A stretch of 64,000 nucleotides of DNA from Chiua virens (Eukaryota; Basidiomycota; Agaricomycetes; Boletales; Boletaceae). The notes beneath the pieces are model-generated. The model saw only the letters and a list, made by a program, of their open reading frames with translations, was not told the DNA's origin and did not search any database. Location: positions 620,001 to 684,000 of the forward strand of contig JAHNUO010000012.1 in NCBI GenBank assembly GCA_019787685.1. Direction: 5' to 3'. Shown one piece after another: positions 1 through 12,818 of this stretch (positions within the stretch are counted from its first letter, which is position 1; each line of letters starts with the position of its first letter). Both the position numbers and the translations under genes were made by a program.

Positions 1-544
1 AGCTCGTAAGTCCTCCTCATCCCTTACCCCTCCCTCACTCACCGTCGTCCAGTTCGCCGGCCTCTTGTCAGCCTCCAGTCCTTTTCGACATCATCTGGGT
101 GTTCAACAACGAGCAAAACACCCTCGTCAGACTCCTCTTCATCCTCTTGTGGCTGCTCAAAGTACCCTTTTCGCCTCAGATGCCGAGTCAGAGCGCTCAC
201 CCCTCGTTCAGATCCCCACCACGTTGACCGTCGTCACCTCCCTCCGCCAGCGGGGCTCCCAGTTCATGGGTATCGGCGCGGACGTCCATGGACCCTACTG
301 GTGAGTCCACCTCTGACCCATCACACCCGTCGTTGATGACCCCACCACAGTCTGGTCCATGCCAGGCGGCTTCACCTCGTCCGGCCGTGACGGCTACCAG
401 GTCGTCAACGACGAACCCCCACGTACCAACAACATCATACCTCGGGGACCGCCCGTACCCCCGCCCAAGGCGCCATCGTCGATCGTAGTGCCGACGCCGC
501 AACATGCGCCAGGGGTTCAACCCGGAAACTACCAAAACGCGTGA
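1..544 (+). CDS. 3' end of an unrecognised gene (gene X, partial)
   Basis: Two protein-like blocks run to a stop at 542-544. The first (about 70-300) is rich in ordinary hydrophobic and charged residues and ends GIGADVHGPYW at a GTGAGT donor near 301. The second (353-544) follows a CAG acceptor and reads MPGGFTSSGRDGYQ, a Pro-rich linker, then PGNYQNA and stop. The phases of the two blocks do not join cleanly, so either the boundary is elsewhere or there is an indel. I do not recognise the family. A diverged copy of its last exon and 3' flank lies at about 6236-6550, which supports the second block being a real, duplicated unit. The gene begins outside the window. Confidence 0.4.
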
Positions 545-1409
545 GACCAACTTTGATGCCAGCGTCGTGGCGGACGTCGAGGGACATGTGGGCGCAGAGA
601 ATCGTGTGGTTTGTTCTTTTGGTTACTACCTGTTTAGAAATCCATTCACGGTGTCATTCACGTCATGTTCATCGCCCTTGTTGGTTTGGTCAGGTGATCA
701 TCCGGGTCTTCCCCCTCGAACCTCTACTCGTTTCGGCATGTATGCATTGAACAGAGACAATCGGCTGAGAACGTGAGATATGGGCTAGTATCGGGACATG
801 CCTGCAAACTATACTTGCGTAAATTTCGCTGGTTATACATACTATCATTCACATGCACATCAAATGACCATCTGTCGTGTTTTTGTCCTCAACGTGCTAC
901 TATGTGTGACATGCAGGCATGCTATGTTATGCACATTGCACATAGTACGTCCAATGATATTCTACATAGTAACTTGTGCAATTGACTACAAACTTCAAGT
1001 TCCCATGAACCTCGTTGCTCCATCGCTCTCCTCGTCCGTTGCTCTCGTTCGCCGCTACTTGCTTCAATTTCTCTCCCTTGGGCAATGGCAGGGGTAAGGC
1101 ATACTACCCGCCCGGGTCTCGAGTCCGGTACCTGGCGGGTATTTGACTCCCCTAGCCCGGATGGTATCGGATGAGTGCCAACCATATACCTGGCTCCTGT
1201 AGACTCCACACGACGCGTTTTTAAGTGTCTGAAATGGTCTTGGTAGAGCCATAGTGACAACGTAGCGAGCACTCTTGCTTGTACTACTACATAGTATGGT
1301 GCCGACTACGTATGCTGTAGCTAGATAGTGCAAGGCAGAGAAAACGATGAAGAAACAACGAAGCGCAGCAGAGCACTTGAGCAGAGGAGGTGGCAGCAAA
1401 GAGAAAGCC
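545..1409. other. 3' flank of gene X, no gene seen
   Basis: The first 180 bases or so resemble the sequence after the gene X fragment at 6395-6550, including a stretch near 620-720 that matches 6450-6540. From about 720 to 1409 I see no coding pattern, tRNA or LTR ends. Confidence 0.4.
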
Positions 1410-3037
1410 CTAGTCTGTGATAAGCCCGTCTATAACCTCCGCCGCCGCCTCGTAGGCAGCTACCATATGCATCTCCGCCATATGACGCGCTTCCTCCGCC
1501 CTACGACGCGCTTCCTCCGTTTTACGCATTTCCTCCGCCCAATGTGCTTCCTGCGCCCTACGCTTTTCCTCCGCCCAACGTGCTTCCTGCACCCTGCGCC
1601 CTTCCTCCGCCTGACGCGCTTCCTGCACCCTACGCGCCTCCTCTACCCTACGCGCCTCCTCTGCCCTACGACGCGCTTCCTCCGCTTTACGCGCCTCCTC
1701 TGCCTTGCGTGCTTCCTGCGCCCTGCGTGCTTCCTCCGCTTTGCGTCCTCCTTCCCTCCTACGGGCTTCTTGGTCCCAGCGCTGTTGCCAGTTGGCAGCA
1801 TCTTTCAGGCGCTGTTGCTCAGCATGATCGAGCCGGACGCGGACTTGCTGTGCATCATTCTGCGCTTGCGTACGGTCTGCCTGTAACTTCGCAGCCTCCT
1901 CGTCGAACGAGATTTTCGAACGCTTCAATTCCTCCTGTGTAGCCTTTTGCTCATTGCGGAGCGTGTCAACTTTCTTCCTTAATTGTGCCTGGTCCTCTTC
2001 GGCACGTCTGACCTTCTCCTCCAGGATCTTTCGCTCGGCATCCAACTCGGCTCTCAACTCTTCGTCGCGTTGCCGCACAGCCTCCTCCATATCCTTCCTC
2101 AAGTTTGCTATCTCCTCAGCATGCTTCTTCTTCAGTTCCTCGATCCCATCGTTGATAATACGACCAGCGTTCGTATCGCCTAGTGGTTTTCCGTCTGCGA
2201 CCTGGTCCTGGAGCTGAGTAGTGACGGCCTCGAGGGGAATAAGCTCGGCCATAATTGCCCGCGCAGACTCGATGGTGTTGTAATGCGGGCGCATCTGGGC
2301 TCCAGAGGCGACGAGGGGTTGGAAGGCACCTGTCTTCAGTTGTTTCTCTCGTTCGAGACCCTCCTCGTTGGTGATGAGGCGATCCCAGTTGGTAGAGACA
2401 ATACGAACATTATGGAGGCTCTTATCTCCGCACAGTGCCTGGAACATCCGAATGTTCTTTCTGGCAAGACCGCCCACGCGAATGTCAGAGATGCGGTGCA
2501 TGTAGATGATTCCATTCAACTTCTTCCCCACCCTACGAATTTTAATCAGTCACAAGGTAGGAAATCCATGCGCAATCAAAGGTACTTACTCTCTCTCCGG
2601 CTGCAGGAAATCTATGATCTTCTTTAGGATATCAGTATCCGTGATTCCATCCCGAGAATCGTCAAAGCCAGGGGTATCGATTAGCATAATGGAACCACCA
2701 GTGTTCGCATCTGTGTAATAGGCGGTCTGGACATCAAATGTCTCGGAATCGGGATTGTGACCGATATGGATCTTATCGTCGTTGGTGAGATGTCGGATAA
2801 ACTACAAGGGAGACAGCACATCAGTCGAGATTAGGCAAAGGTGTAAAACACTGCACACAGTGGATTTTCCTAGGATTCGGAGAAGAACGTCAACTCGGAT
2901 GCAATCTGCATGATAACGAAGTGTACGTACCGGTGCCAGTAGCACCCATGATCCTGCAGTCTTTCGTTAGTCTAATGGGCAGTTTCGATGGTCAAGAGTT
3001 GTACATACGCGATTCTGACAAAATTATCCTGGACCAT
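1410..3037 (-). CDS. AIG1-like P-loop GTPase with coiled-coil tail (copy A, intact)
   Basis: Five exons (3037-3009, 2953-2931, 2869-2859, 2801-2590, 2532-1410) join in phase to 465 residues. Seen directly: a Walker A/G1 motif GATGTGKST at residues 13-21, assembled across two introns; a G3 motif DTPGFDDSRDG around residue 70; the family block NGIIYMHRISD near residue 97; and a TNWD-type block where NKxD or TKxD would be expected for G4. Residues from about 210 to the end are a long coiled coil, finishing in about 100 residues of Ala/Glu/Arg repeats (AEEARR, QEARxAEE). The layout matches a large Agaricomycete family of AIG1/GIMAP-like P-loop proteins of unknown role. The start is the Met just before the P-loop; a conserved open exon lies upstream but its phase does not fit. 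It is the only one of five copies here with no break. Confidence 0.85.
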
Positions 3038-3121
3038 GACTAGAAGGTATCGAGAGCAAATGGCGGTGTGGATAAGGGCGAGCTGGAGTTGTACTGACCT
3101 TTCACCACTCCTTTATCTCAC

Positions 3122-3334
3122 CTGAGAGCCCTTGTAGACGTCATCGTCCAGATATTTCGGGAATTTGTCAGGCACTCCGAAAATGGGCTTGCTGGGTAGA
3201 GGGCTGACAGGAACCAGGGTCTTTCGGAGCATGGCTGTAAGGTTGGTCAGATCGGGCTGGAGTTTGGACGGCGACTGGTCAAAACTAAATTGTATTTGCG
3301 TTCCATCTAGTCGCTCTAATTGATCGAAGCAGTC
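3122..3334 (-). other. Open upstream exon of GTPase copy A
   Basis: Just upstream of copy A an open minus-strand stretch runs from a TAG acceptor at 3335 to a GTGAGA donor at 3121. It reads like protein (LDGTQIQFSFDQSPSKLQPD, then LPSKPIFGVPDKFPKYLDDD). Its end and the intron after it are recognisable upstream of copies B and C (near 5495 and 25500). It ends in phase 0, whereas the MVQDNF exon needs phase 1, so it is either 5' untranslated, part of an alternative start, or carries an indel. Confidence 0.35.
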
Positions 3335-3794
3335 CTACCAGGGTAAGGAAATTAAATTCAGGAAGGGTACCGTATCACCAGAAGCATGCAGAGCCTTGTG
3401 TTCAACGGCTCAATCTTTGTGTGATGTGACCAATTTTTGTGATTGTCAACATGATTCCTGTTCAACCTGAACAGCCTGCGTTCAACGTTCAGCGTCAACC
3501 CTGGTTGGGGATTCGTGGGGTCTTTGGAAGTCGAAGGCTGGCCTTACACCCTTCGACCACCAGTACTCGTGTGGTATTTCGCATCGGTTCTACACCGAAA
3601 ATGTTTGAGCTTTCTCCATAATTCAGGGATCCGTATTAAGTTCAATGTGAGACTCGGAGAGGAAACTCCAACTGGGCCATGACGACACAGGCGTGAGCAC
3701 AGAACAGGAATCCGAGTCACCTGCTGCCATACTCACACAACTTACACTGGATTGCTTCCGGGCTTCGCTAGCGCTGATTCATTTGGCGTTGACG

Positions 3795-4190
3795 CACAGG
3801 TCGAAGGTCGTCGCGTCTTCGGTGCTCAGCTTCCACCCTGAAACTGATTTCTTCAAGATCGATCACACTATGCATCAACACGCAAGCTCCTGCTGCCACT
3901 GCTTACTTGGCCTCAAGGTTGGCCATTGAATGTATTACTCTTCATTGATTTGAAGATGCTCTTGGGGTTGCGACGGTGAAATGGAAGCCAGGTATTAGAT
4001 CCAATGAGACCATTGGTTGATAACTGACCACCAGCTCGGTTGTGGTGGAGTATACTTTAAAAAAGGTTTTGTTCAACGAGAACCACCTCAGCAATTTGAA
4101 ATTCAGCCTTGCCAAATGCGCCTGCTAAGCAGCTGCGGGCGTCTTCACAACACACAGCAAGGGTACTCTGGGCTGAACAGAGGTAAGTTT
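3795..4190 (+). repeat. Copy 1 of a diverged local duplication
   Basis: Blocks such as AGCTTCCACCC, GATCACACTATGCA, AAGCCAGGTA and GATCCAATGAGACCATT recur in the same order and spacing at about 6885-7165. No convincing coding frame is conserved, so this is a duplicated noncoding or long-decayed segment. Confidence 0.55.
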
Positions 4191-5504
4191 ACGTTGCGCT
4201 TGACGCTGAACGTTGATCACCCAACCCAATCAGATTGCTCGATGCGATGCCAGATTCGGCCTACCGGCCTTCAAGTTCCGGGGCCCTAAGTTCAAAGTCA
4301 CGTCTAGCGCTCATGAGAAATGGGTTCTCCTAGGGTCATTGAAGCGGAAAACTCTGTAGCATGAAATATGTTGCACGGTTGCAGAGTCATAGGATGCAGA
4401 AAGGCCTGGTGCTATTTAAATTGATTGCGCTGATTCAATTTCTCATTATGAGGCTAGAGTCATTTTTGGCATTGAAATGGTGGAAAGAAGCCACCCTGAG
4501 AAACTCCACATGTTGTCAGTGCTGCCGTAGGCTGTACATTCTGCGACTGCAAAGAGAGTCTTAGAAGGTGTGTTTGTCATTAAATTGTAAGCGCCCATTT
4601 TAGTAGCCTCGAGGCGCTCTGAAATAATGTGACTAAACATGGGAAGAACTTGATGCAGAATCTTGCCTCAAATAGGAAGATGAAGTTCCGGCCTGAGTGT
4701 ATGGTGGACATTCGGTGACGGTTTCAGAAGCCAACAATGTATTCACAGTCCGCCGTCATTTACCTAGGGTTAAGTCTTATCAATTGAGTTGAGGTAGTAG
4801 TCATGGTCACATCCGAGTCGTCGTGACATCAAGGCTTTTGAGACTAGATTAGAGCTGTGGTGTGCGGCGTGCTTATTCTAACATGCGAGGACGTCGGAGA
4901 GCAGGTTATTTTCTAACGAGCAGGAGGAGTCACTGGCAGTTACTTGGACGAGAATATGATTTGATGTCCACCATCAAGGTGTCAGTCAATGCTCAGCATA
5001 CTCCGAGCTTAGCACTTGCTGTCCGGTCATGACTTGACAATCAATCGGAAGATCGTTCAATCCGGAACCAAAATGACTTGAGAGAAAACGATGCAAACTT
5101 AAGGAATCACTGACACACCTTGAAAATCCGATAAGTATATCATCCTGTTCGTTAGGTGGTACTGAACATGCTGTGCAAAACAGGGGAAGACAGCGATGTT
5201 GTGTGTGTGGCCACTCAGGTGGTCTGGGGGGGGATGTGGAATTGTTGCTAACATATTTGACAAACCGCCTATGATCCTCTCCGGTCGAGAAGGTATGTTC
5301 CCATCGCTAAGTTGCCAGTGCTATTGGAATTCTCTTGGGAAAGCGGTACCACTATGGCTGCATGAACAACCCGAAGACGAGGGCAGTGGGCCTGAATATC
5401 TACTGAAACAGACCCAGATGTGATCATTTCATCCACAAATTGATACACAAGCGACATCAAAGATGTCACCCAATAGATACAGTTCGCTCTTGAATGATGA
5501 CGTC
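4191..5504. other. Intergenic, no gene seen
   Basis: I see no conserved coding frame, RNA gene or repeat ends in this stretch. Confidence 0.4.
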
Positions 5505-6104
5505 TAGGGTGAGATAAAGGAGTGGTGAAAGATCAGTACAACTCCAGCTCGCCCTTATCCACACCGCCATTTGCTCTCAATATCTTCTAGTCATGGTCCA
5601 GGATAATTTTGTCAGAGTTGCGTATGTACAACTCTTGACCATCGAAACTGCCCATTAGACTAACGAAAGACTGCAGGATCATGGGTGCCACGGTACGTAC
5701 ACTTCGTTATCATGCAAATTGCCTCCAAGCTGACGTTCTCCGAATACTAGGAAAATTCACTGTGTGCAGTGTTTTACACCTTTGCCTAATCTCGACTGAT
5801 GTGCTGTCTCCCTTGTAGTTTATCCGACATCTCACCAACGACGATGAGATCCATATCGGTCGCAATCCCGGTTCCGAGACATTCAATGTCCAGACCACCT
5901 ATTACACAGATGCGAACACTGGTGGTTCCATCATGCTAATCGATACCCCTGGTTTTGACGATTCTCGATGGAGTCACGGATACTGATATCCTAAGGATCA
6001 TAGATTTCCTGCAGCCAAGGAAAGAGTAAGTACCTTTGATTGTGTGTGTATTTCCTATAATGGGACTGATTAAAATTCGTAGGGAGGGAAAGAAGTTGAA
6101 TGGA
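5505..6104 (+). pseudogene. Truncated AIG1-like GTPase (copy B)
   Basis: Nucleotide-level copy of the first part of copy A in opposite orientation: the upstream intron, MVQDNFVRVA start at 5593, intron positions and the IDTPGFDDSR block all align. It is dead. A 7-base deletion removes the centre of the P-loop (at about 5686), the Ser of GKST is Phe, a 2-base deletion shifts frame after DTPGFDDSR (about 5966), and homology stops at 6104, in the middle of the codon block for LNGIIY. The rest of the G domain and the whole coiled coil are missing. Directly downstream lies a fragment related to gene X, so the breakpoint is a rearrangement junction. Confidence 0.85.
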
Positions 6105-6235
6105 CGCATGTAGGAAGGAGGAAACTCAAAGACAAGTGGAAGGATGTTCGGCCGACTCGTCCATGATGTATCTCAATAACCGAGGAGGGTTTTGTCGGTG
6201 GGTCTGTCGGGCTGCTAGTAAGCATATCTCCTGTT

Positions 6236-6550
6236 GTGGCTACCAAGAGCTGGTGTTGACATATGTCGCCGATGTGCTGACCCTTCCACAGTCTGGTCCG
6301 TTGCCAGGCGGCTTGACCTCGTCTACTGGAAGCCGCGAAGGGTACCCTGGGGACCGCCCGTATCCTCAACCCGGGAACTACCAAAACGCGTGAGACCAGC
6401 CAGGCCGATAAACATGGTGCCAGATCGGAACACGTGGTCACAGAGTTTGGTTTTTTGGTCACTGTTCAGAAATATGTTCGCGACGTCCGCGTCATCCACA
6501 TTCATAGGTGATGTGCCGGGTCTTCTCTCCAGACCTCTCATTTTGACATG
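6236..6550 (+). repeat. Duplicated last exon and 3' flank of gene X
   Basis: The acceptor CCACAGTCTGGTCC, the coding block for PGGLTSS...GDRPYPQ and the ending PGNYQNA with stop (about 6391) match gene X at 345-544, but about 90 bases of Pro-rich linker are absent. The 3' flank also aligns (6450-6540 with 620-720). No upstream exons are recognisable, so this is a fragment. Confidence 0.65.
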
Positions 6551-6884
6551 CATGGAACATCATTCAGCATGTTATGCTGCGAGGAACGCTGCGCGTTCAC
6601 CGTCCTTGCGGTCTTGAATCTCTCGATCAAGTCTTGACGCCCTCAATCAATTCACCCATATGCCTCCACTCACATAGACATGTTTTTTTTTTCCTTTGTT
6701 CCTTGCCATTATGCGTACCTTAGCCTCTCTATTTCACTCTTTCAAGTATGTCATAGCCTCCTTTCTTCCTTTGTTTCTTATCTACGTCATATCTAGTTCC
6801 TGAACCACCCCTCTTATAGCATTCATTCATGGTCTGCCTGTACTCGAGTTTAACCCCAGCCAAATCGTACCTCAATTTCTCCAA

Positions 6885-7165
6885 CCATAAGCGCTCAGCA
6901 CTCAGCTTCCACCCCAAAATGTTTCCTTCAAGACGAATCACACTATGCAGTGAACGGACATGCTTCTAATGCTGCCGCTTCTGAGTCTGCCCTGGCCGTG
7001 TCCACAAAGACTAGCCAGATAAGTTTGGTTCGTGAAATGTAAGCCAGGTACTAATAGATCCAATGAGACCATTTGCCAATAGCTGACCATGGCCGCATGC
7101 ATGGCTGTCCTGACATTGCTGTGCCAGCTGATTCTTCACAGCAGCGCACAAGGCTAATGTAATTG
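6885..7165 (+). repeat. Copy 2 of a diverged local duplication
   Basis: Partner of 3795-4190, same orientation, with several small deletions. From 7166 to 7587 I see nothing coding. Confidence 0.5.
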
Positions 7166-7587
7166 AATGGATGGGTAGGTTTACTGCATACTATAACCAC
7201 AATTATCATGACCAATACCCTACCATTGTATCTAACTTGCTGGGAATTGCTTGTGTAATCAATATCATACAACATTGCAGATCTGACTGAGGTCCGATAA
7301 GGGGTTACACAAATTTATAGGATCGTTGCCATACTACGAGGATGATTTACATTATTACCATGGAATATACATACTAGCAAGGCATTGGCGCATTTCTTGT
7401 ATACTACTGCAATTGTGGTAGTTGCTGGTAATGTCTTTAGTGCTTTCGAAACTTCTGTAATTACTGCAAGGAGTTATAAACCCTTATTGCAGCCAACACC
7501 GTTAGTAGGCAATAAATACATTTACATTTTGAACGAGCCATCGAACTACTCATAATTAAAAGTAGATTTGGATGGTCATTGTCATAG

Positions 7588-10500
7588 CTAGAAATAAGCA
7601 TCCGAGTCGCTGTCCTCATAGCCGTCACTCATACTGTTGTCACTATTTACATCTGAATCATCAAAAAACAGGATTCTCATCACTTTGAGATACATGCCTT
7701 GGGCGAGTATCTTCAATACGATCGACCTCTTCTTCTTCATCGCCAGCGGATAATTGGTCGTCAACCAGCCCATGGTTGTGTTGTAAGTACATGGTGTCAT
7801 GACCTACACCAATTGCCACATAGCGAGTGAACATATCTCGATCAGCAAAACTAATATTGTTAGCATGCAAGAGGTTGAGATATGTGAAATAAAACTCACA
7901 TATTTACATAATACCTTGCCCAATCATCAGACTCCCCAGGTAGTCTGGCTACTGACATGCTGCCCCGTAAGAATTGATCGGTGCGACCATCTATGAAAGC
8001 TGGAATGAGGTGACATCCATGGATCACCAGGGAGGGATCCAGAAAGCCGAAAGCAGGGCTCTCTCCATCTTCAGGCACAAATCCAATCTTTGGAAGAGTG
8101 CACTGCTGGAAACCCCACCTATGGTCTGGATCAATTCCTAGCCAACGGACCCAGAGGACCTCCATTGTCTCCTTTGAACTGCTAACACCACTGGGAGAAT
8201 AGGAAACGTCAATATGGAATGCCTTGAGTAGCTGACAGTACCAGAAGGGGTGATAGTTGGGACCTTCTTCCCTCGACAGAGTCATGAGGAAAGAAGAACG
8301 GTTTGTCCGCAGGCAATCATGGGCTCTGCGGATATCATAGCTTGTGTAGTTGATGCAAACAATTTTCGACTCCATGATCCGGTCTGGGTTCAGAAGACGC
8401 AATTCATTTCGTTCCTCCGGGGTGAATAGCCGCTTGTCACCGTCAAAATCCAGGTGGAGTAATCTGGACAACAGGTGGTCCTTGAGACATGCGGTGAAAT
8501 CAGGCTAGGAGACATGTAAGCATGTATATGTATCAACCAAAGTCACTCGCCTTAATAGCCGGGTCGTCAATATGGTCGACAAGGAACCGAGGGAGATTAA
8601 GGACATTGTCCTTTTGAGCTTGGCTTGCCATCGAGTGATGCAACGTCGGCGAAGAGTCAACATCATCTGTAACTTGGTCCTGGTCGTGCTGTCGTCTCAG
8701 AAGAGTGCAATGATGCTCTTGCCTTGCAAACTGTTCCTCAACATTCTTCTTGTTCGATAGTCCATACATCTTCTTGATTTGACGGTGCGCCAGCTCTCCC
8801 TGAAGGCACACGTATGTCAGAGGTACGTCAGAGACATGCTGCAAGAAAAAATAAACCTTCAGGAAAAAGCTTTACACTTACAATTTGGGTTGAGAACGAG
8901 TCAGTCGTCCTGAACATCTTGATCATTGCGACGTAGTCACCCAGGGCATGGAACTTGTACGTGTTGAGATTGAATGTTTTTGGGAGCAAGGCCGCTGAGC
9001 GCACTTCTTTCTTTCGACGTCCAGCATTGACCTCCGCCAATTCCCTCCTCTGCTGTTGCGCAGCTTCCATGGGTAATTCACGAGTTTTGAAGGCGGTGCA
9101 GGTGGCTCGTTGAAAGTGGTGAAGCTGATCACAAAGGGTCCGTAACAACTGTTGGAGGAGTGTGAGCAAATCGTCCGTGTGAATTCGAAGTTTGGCCAAT
9201 GCATGCCATTTGGAGAGTTGGAATAGGAGGCACTGAATGTTTAAGTCGTGCGCATGAGGGAAAAGTCCTTCGAACACAGGGATGGAACACTGCAGTGAAG
9301 CTCATTAAGCACTGCGAACTGAGATGCGCGAAAGATCCTACCTGTAGTATGTGCTCAAAGAACCATGCCGGTTGCTGGCTTGTGTCTGCTACATCCGGAG
9401 GGAAACGGCAGATTGCGTTCAATCCAAAAGATGGTATTTGCATGAATCTATCAGATTAATTGTCAGCAATCACGTTCAAATTACCCTTGGAAGAATGTCG
9501 AGCACACCATTCATTGAGTATGTCGATCCCACATGGATCGGCAGCATAAATCAATCGGAGCAGATGCTTGAGAACCGATTTGAGAATGCCAAGCTCGAAC
9601 TCGTGGAGTAAATCTACAACTAGAATCGGGTACAGGCTGAATCCCGAGGGTGAGAGTCGCTCACAAAAAGAATTCTGAGAGGGTTAGTGAGGTCACTTCC
9701 AATAAGTCGAAGAGGATTCTTACCAAAGTCGGAACCAGGGATTCGTCTTTGAGAAGGGTTTCTACAGCTGTACCCTTCAACGGCCGGCCAAGTACATAGA
9801 TTGCCCGTTGCGCGAGTTTGATCTTATCTGCCAAGTAGGTTCTTGCTTGAGAAATTCTTGCAGCAACGTCTCTGAGAAATCCGGTCCAATGGAACTTTGA
9901 TTTGGGGATGAGGCAGCGAGGACAGGGGCAGCAGCCTTTGTCCCGGATGGTAGCAAGGAGAACTCTTCCAAATTCAAATAATCAGTTTCACACCAGCAAG
10001 CGTATGCAATTGACTCACTTTTCTGGATAGTTGGCTGAGTAAGTAAATATCCTAGGGTATACTCTCCTGGTGATGCCGTCGAAGCATTTCATGATGATTC
10101 CATTCTTGTAAGCCTTGACGAAATCATTGTCCAGCAATAATGTCCAGATCGCTTGAATGAGTTCTCGTTTGCAATGAGTGAGAAGGTCGTGGTTGTGTTT
10201 CTTGCCAGACACCGAGGATAAATTTTTTTTGATGGACTCCAGAAGCTGAGAGGTTGGGTGAGACTTCAAGAGCAGTGCAAGAAAGCAGAAAATCAACCTA
10301 CAGAAGGGATAAATGCAATCGGATGACAGCACCCTGACTGAGGATTGGATCAAACATATTTGGAGAGGTTTCCAAAGAAAAGATAGATGGGCCACGCAGA
10401 CGCATGCCCAAACTGGGCGAGTCGAGTCGAATCTGACCAGAACATGAGGCCTGCAACTACTCTTTCCAACTTGCAGCTGTCGTCTCTTCTCTGTTTCATT

Positions 10501-12348
10501 ATTTCATCGTGGGCTTGGTTCCAGGCGTCTGAGGCATACAGTTCATCATAGACATGTTGCTGGCGACCAGTGACTGGAGATTTCCAAATCCTTTTGAAAG
10601 GGGTGAAATGGAAACTCTTCGATGATACCTCTGCGAATACTGCTCGTACGACATCCATGATAGGCCTATAACGAAGACCATCTGTTACAATCATGTTTTC
10701 ACATTATTCTTTCGCCTTCCTACTCAACGCTCTCATCCACTATACAAGATACACGATATCTATTACGGCATCTATTGCCTCATGCCAAGGCTATACTCAG
10801 GATCATATCCTATTGGCCAATCCTTTATGACTCACTATGATTCATTATTAGACACGTGTTATCTCACGATGTCATAACCCATGCACAACACACGTGTATT
10901 CACACGTTATCTCTTATCTATGATTCCCTATGACTCATATCTATTATTAAAGCAGTGCTTATCTCATAACATGCTTATACCGCATTGTTACTGCATTGTT
11001 TCCTCATGTCTTTATCTATGACTCACATACATGCACATACCTCATGTTATCACACCTTATCTACCAATCAGGACACTCATACTTATCTATGTATTCATAC
11101 TCCGATTGTAGCTCCGATTGTACTTTTAGTATATAAGACTTGAATGTAGCACCAAGGGAACTCTAACAAAGTTCACCTTTGGTTTTCCCCCATTGTCTCT
11201 CATAGACGGATCACCTCTGTAGTTCTCGCCTCACTCGTTAGACTCACTTGCACTCTACACCCTTACACTGACCACTACAACCACTCGCAAGTAACTCATA
11301 GTCTATGTTTGTTCTAGGTTGTTACACCATCCACAGAGAACGTCAGTCCATTGCCTTTGACCGATGTACGTTTCCATCTGTCGACCCCGAAGACATCTCC
11401 TGTCGGCATTTTCTTCTCAGCAGCGTCAAACCGAGATGTTTCTCTGGAGGAGTCAAACCTAGACAGATCCTGGATGTCGAAGTCGGGGGCTTGGAGGACC
11501 TCATGGACCAGTCGGGTGATTTCTGAATCAGATTTCTGAGTACTTCTGGTGTTTTTCCAGGTCATGAGTCGCCAGATAGACATATTGGACCATGGCCAAG
11601 GCGGGACGTAGTCACCATGCAATGCCTTGGCCGAGCTAGGGAGAATGTCCTGGCTAGACTGAGACAATTCCTCCATAGAAACAAAAGAGTTGGGATTGTG
11701 CGATGGGCGATGGCGATATGCACGCGCAATGCCAAACTTATTGAACTGTGTGGTGAAGGAATCCCACACGTGCAGAAAGACATGTGGGATAATGGAAGTG
11801 GTTGCAGGGGCAGGATGGGGGTTAATTGCTGGCAACGGTGGCTCAGGGAGCAAGTCTCGATATTTTGCAGGCAGTCGTCGATTACGAGGGGGAAGGGGCT
11901 GGCTTGTGATCTCAGGGGCATTGGGTATTTGTTGTGAGAAAGATTCAATGGGCGCATCGGGTGTAACCTGCGAGGGTGGGGCATCTTGGGTATGGGCATG
12001 TGGTCACTGCTGACTCGAAATGGGCAAGACCTCACCTCACTGACCTCCATGACCAACGCCAAAGGACCAATACTCGAGGGCCCTGGAAGATTTGATTGCC
12101 TATCGCACTGGAATCCATCTGAGTAACACATTCAAAGAATTCATGATAGAAAGCCGTACCTCATCAGCGCCAAGTCTGACCTGCTTGTTGGGAGGCTCCT
12201 CCGTCAACAGAAAGGTCAAACTAGCGCGTGCGAGTCGCTCAGCCTGTGCAGGACCATAAATGTCGCACGTAGATTGATGCTGTGTCAGGCCCCTCCGGGA
12301 TAAGAAGGTGTGGGAACAATCTGGGTGGCACCTGAAGGTAGTGGCCAT
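7588..12348 (-). pseudogene. Plavaka-type (KDZ superfamily) transposase, decayed
   Basis: Minus-strand exons spell out the familiar Plavaka protein order: an N-terminal C2H2-like finger (FRCHPDCSHTFLSRRGLTQH, from 12342), RNRRLPAKYRDLLPEPPLP near 11860, SDSTRLAQFGHASAWPIYL near 10400, the VYPRIFTYSANYPE block near 10040, a Cys-rich CPCPRCLIP near 9925, VDLLHEFELGI near 9590, FNLNTYKFHALGDY near 8960 and a C-terminal ADRDMFTRYVAIGVGH near 7840, then an acidic tail. Such proteins mobilise cut-and-paste DNA transposons of Agaricomycetes. The copy is dead: an in-frame TGA at 10350-10352 interrupts KYV...SNPQSG, the exon near 12010 has another in-frame TGA, and a solo LTR (10683-11326) lies inside the coding region. 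Exon boundaries are approximate and I did not identify the terminal inverted repeats. Confidence 0.85.
10683..11326. mobile_element. Solo LTR 1 (644 bp) inside the Plavaka gene
   Basis: Begins TGTTACAATC and ends GGTTGTTACA, with a perfect 5-bp target-site duplication CCATC at 10678-10682 and 11327-11331. A TATATAA box at 11130-11136 reads in the plus direction. It is near-identical to the solo LTR at 16026-16667. No internal retrotransposon sequence is present, so it arose by LTR-LTR recombination. Removing it and one CCATC rejoins the transposase coding exon. Confidence 0.92.
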
Positions 12349-12818
12349 CAGTGGTAAGCTGTGATACTGAAGTACGAGACGGTGGGAGTCCAAGCTTGAG
12401 ATGAAGTTGGAGGCCAGGAGTGTCCTTGGGTTTTGTTCCCAATAGTGGCAGAGACTGATTGCTTCGATCTCAGAAAAGAACAAGAGCATTGAGAAAATGA
12501 GGTGATGATGTGAGTGAAAGTATTGAGAACACGTTGCGATCAAAAGGGCAAGCACTCACCGCATGTTCTGATTGTAATGATGCCAATGAAAATGCTGAGG
12601 GCACGTTGGAATCAGAAGCGACGTAAGCACACACTTGTTGACACTGCAAGTTCTGGGCTGTAATCTGAGGGGTTAACCGCTCAACATCACTGGATGTACC
12701 TGATGTAAGGCAAGGATTCTACAAACTATAGGCCAAAAGATCGCTGCGATGTTGTAAGTGAAAACGGATTATACATAAACAATAAAAGAAAAACGCTACA
12801 TCATGCTGGTAAAAAAAA

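Noticed and set aside
5196..5469. Short coding genes upstream of copy B.
   Set aside because: Both strands are open only by chance length, with no partner upstream of copies A or C in the same frame.
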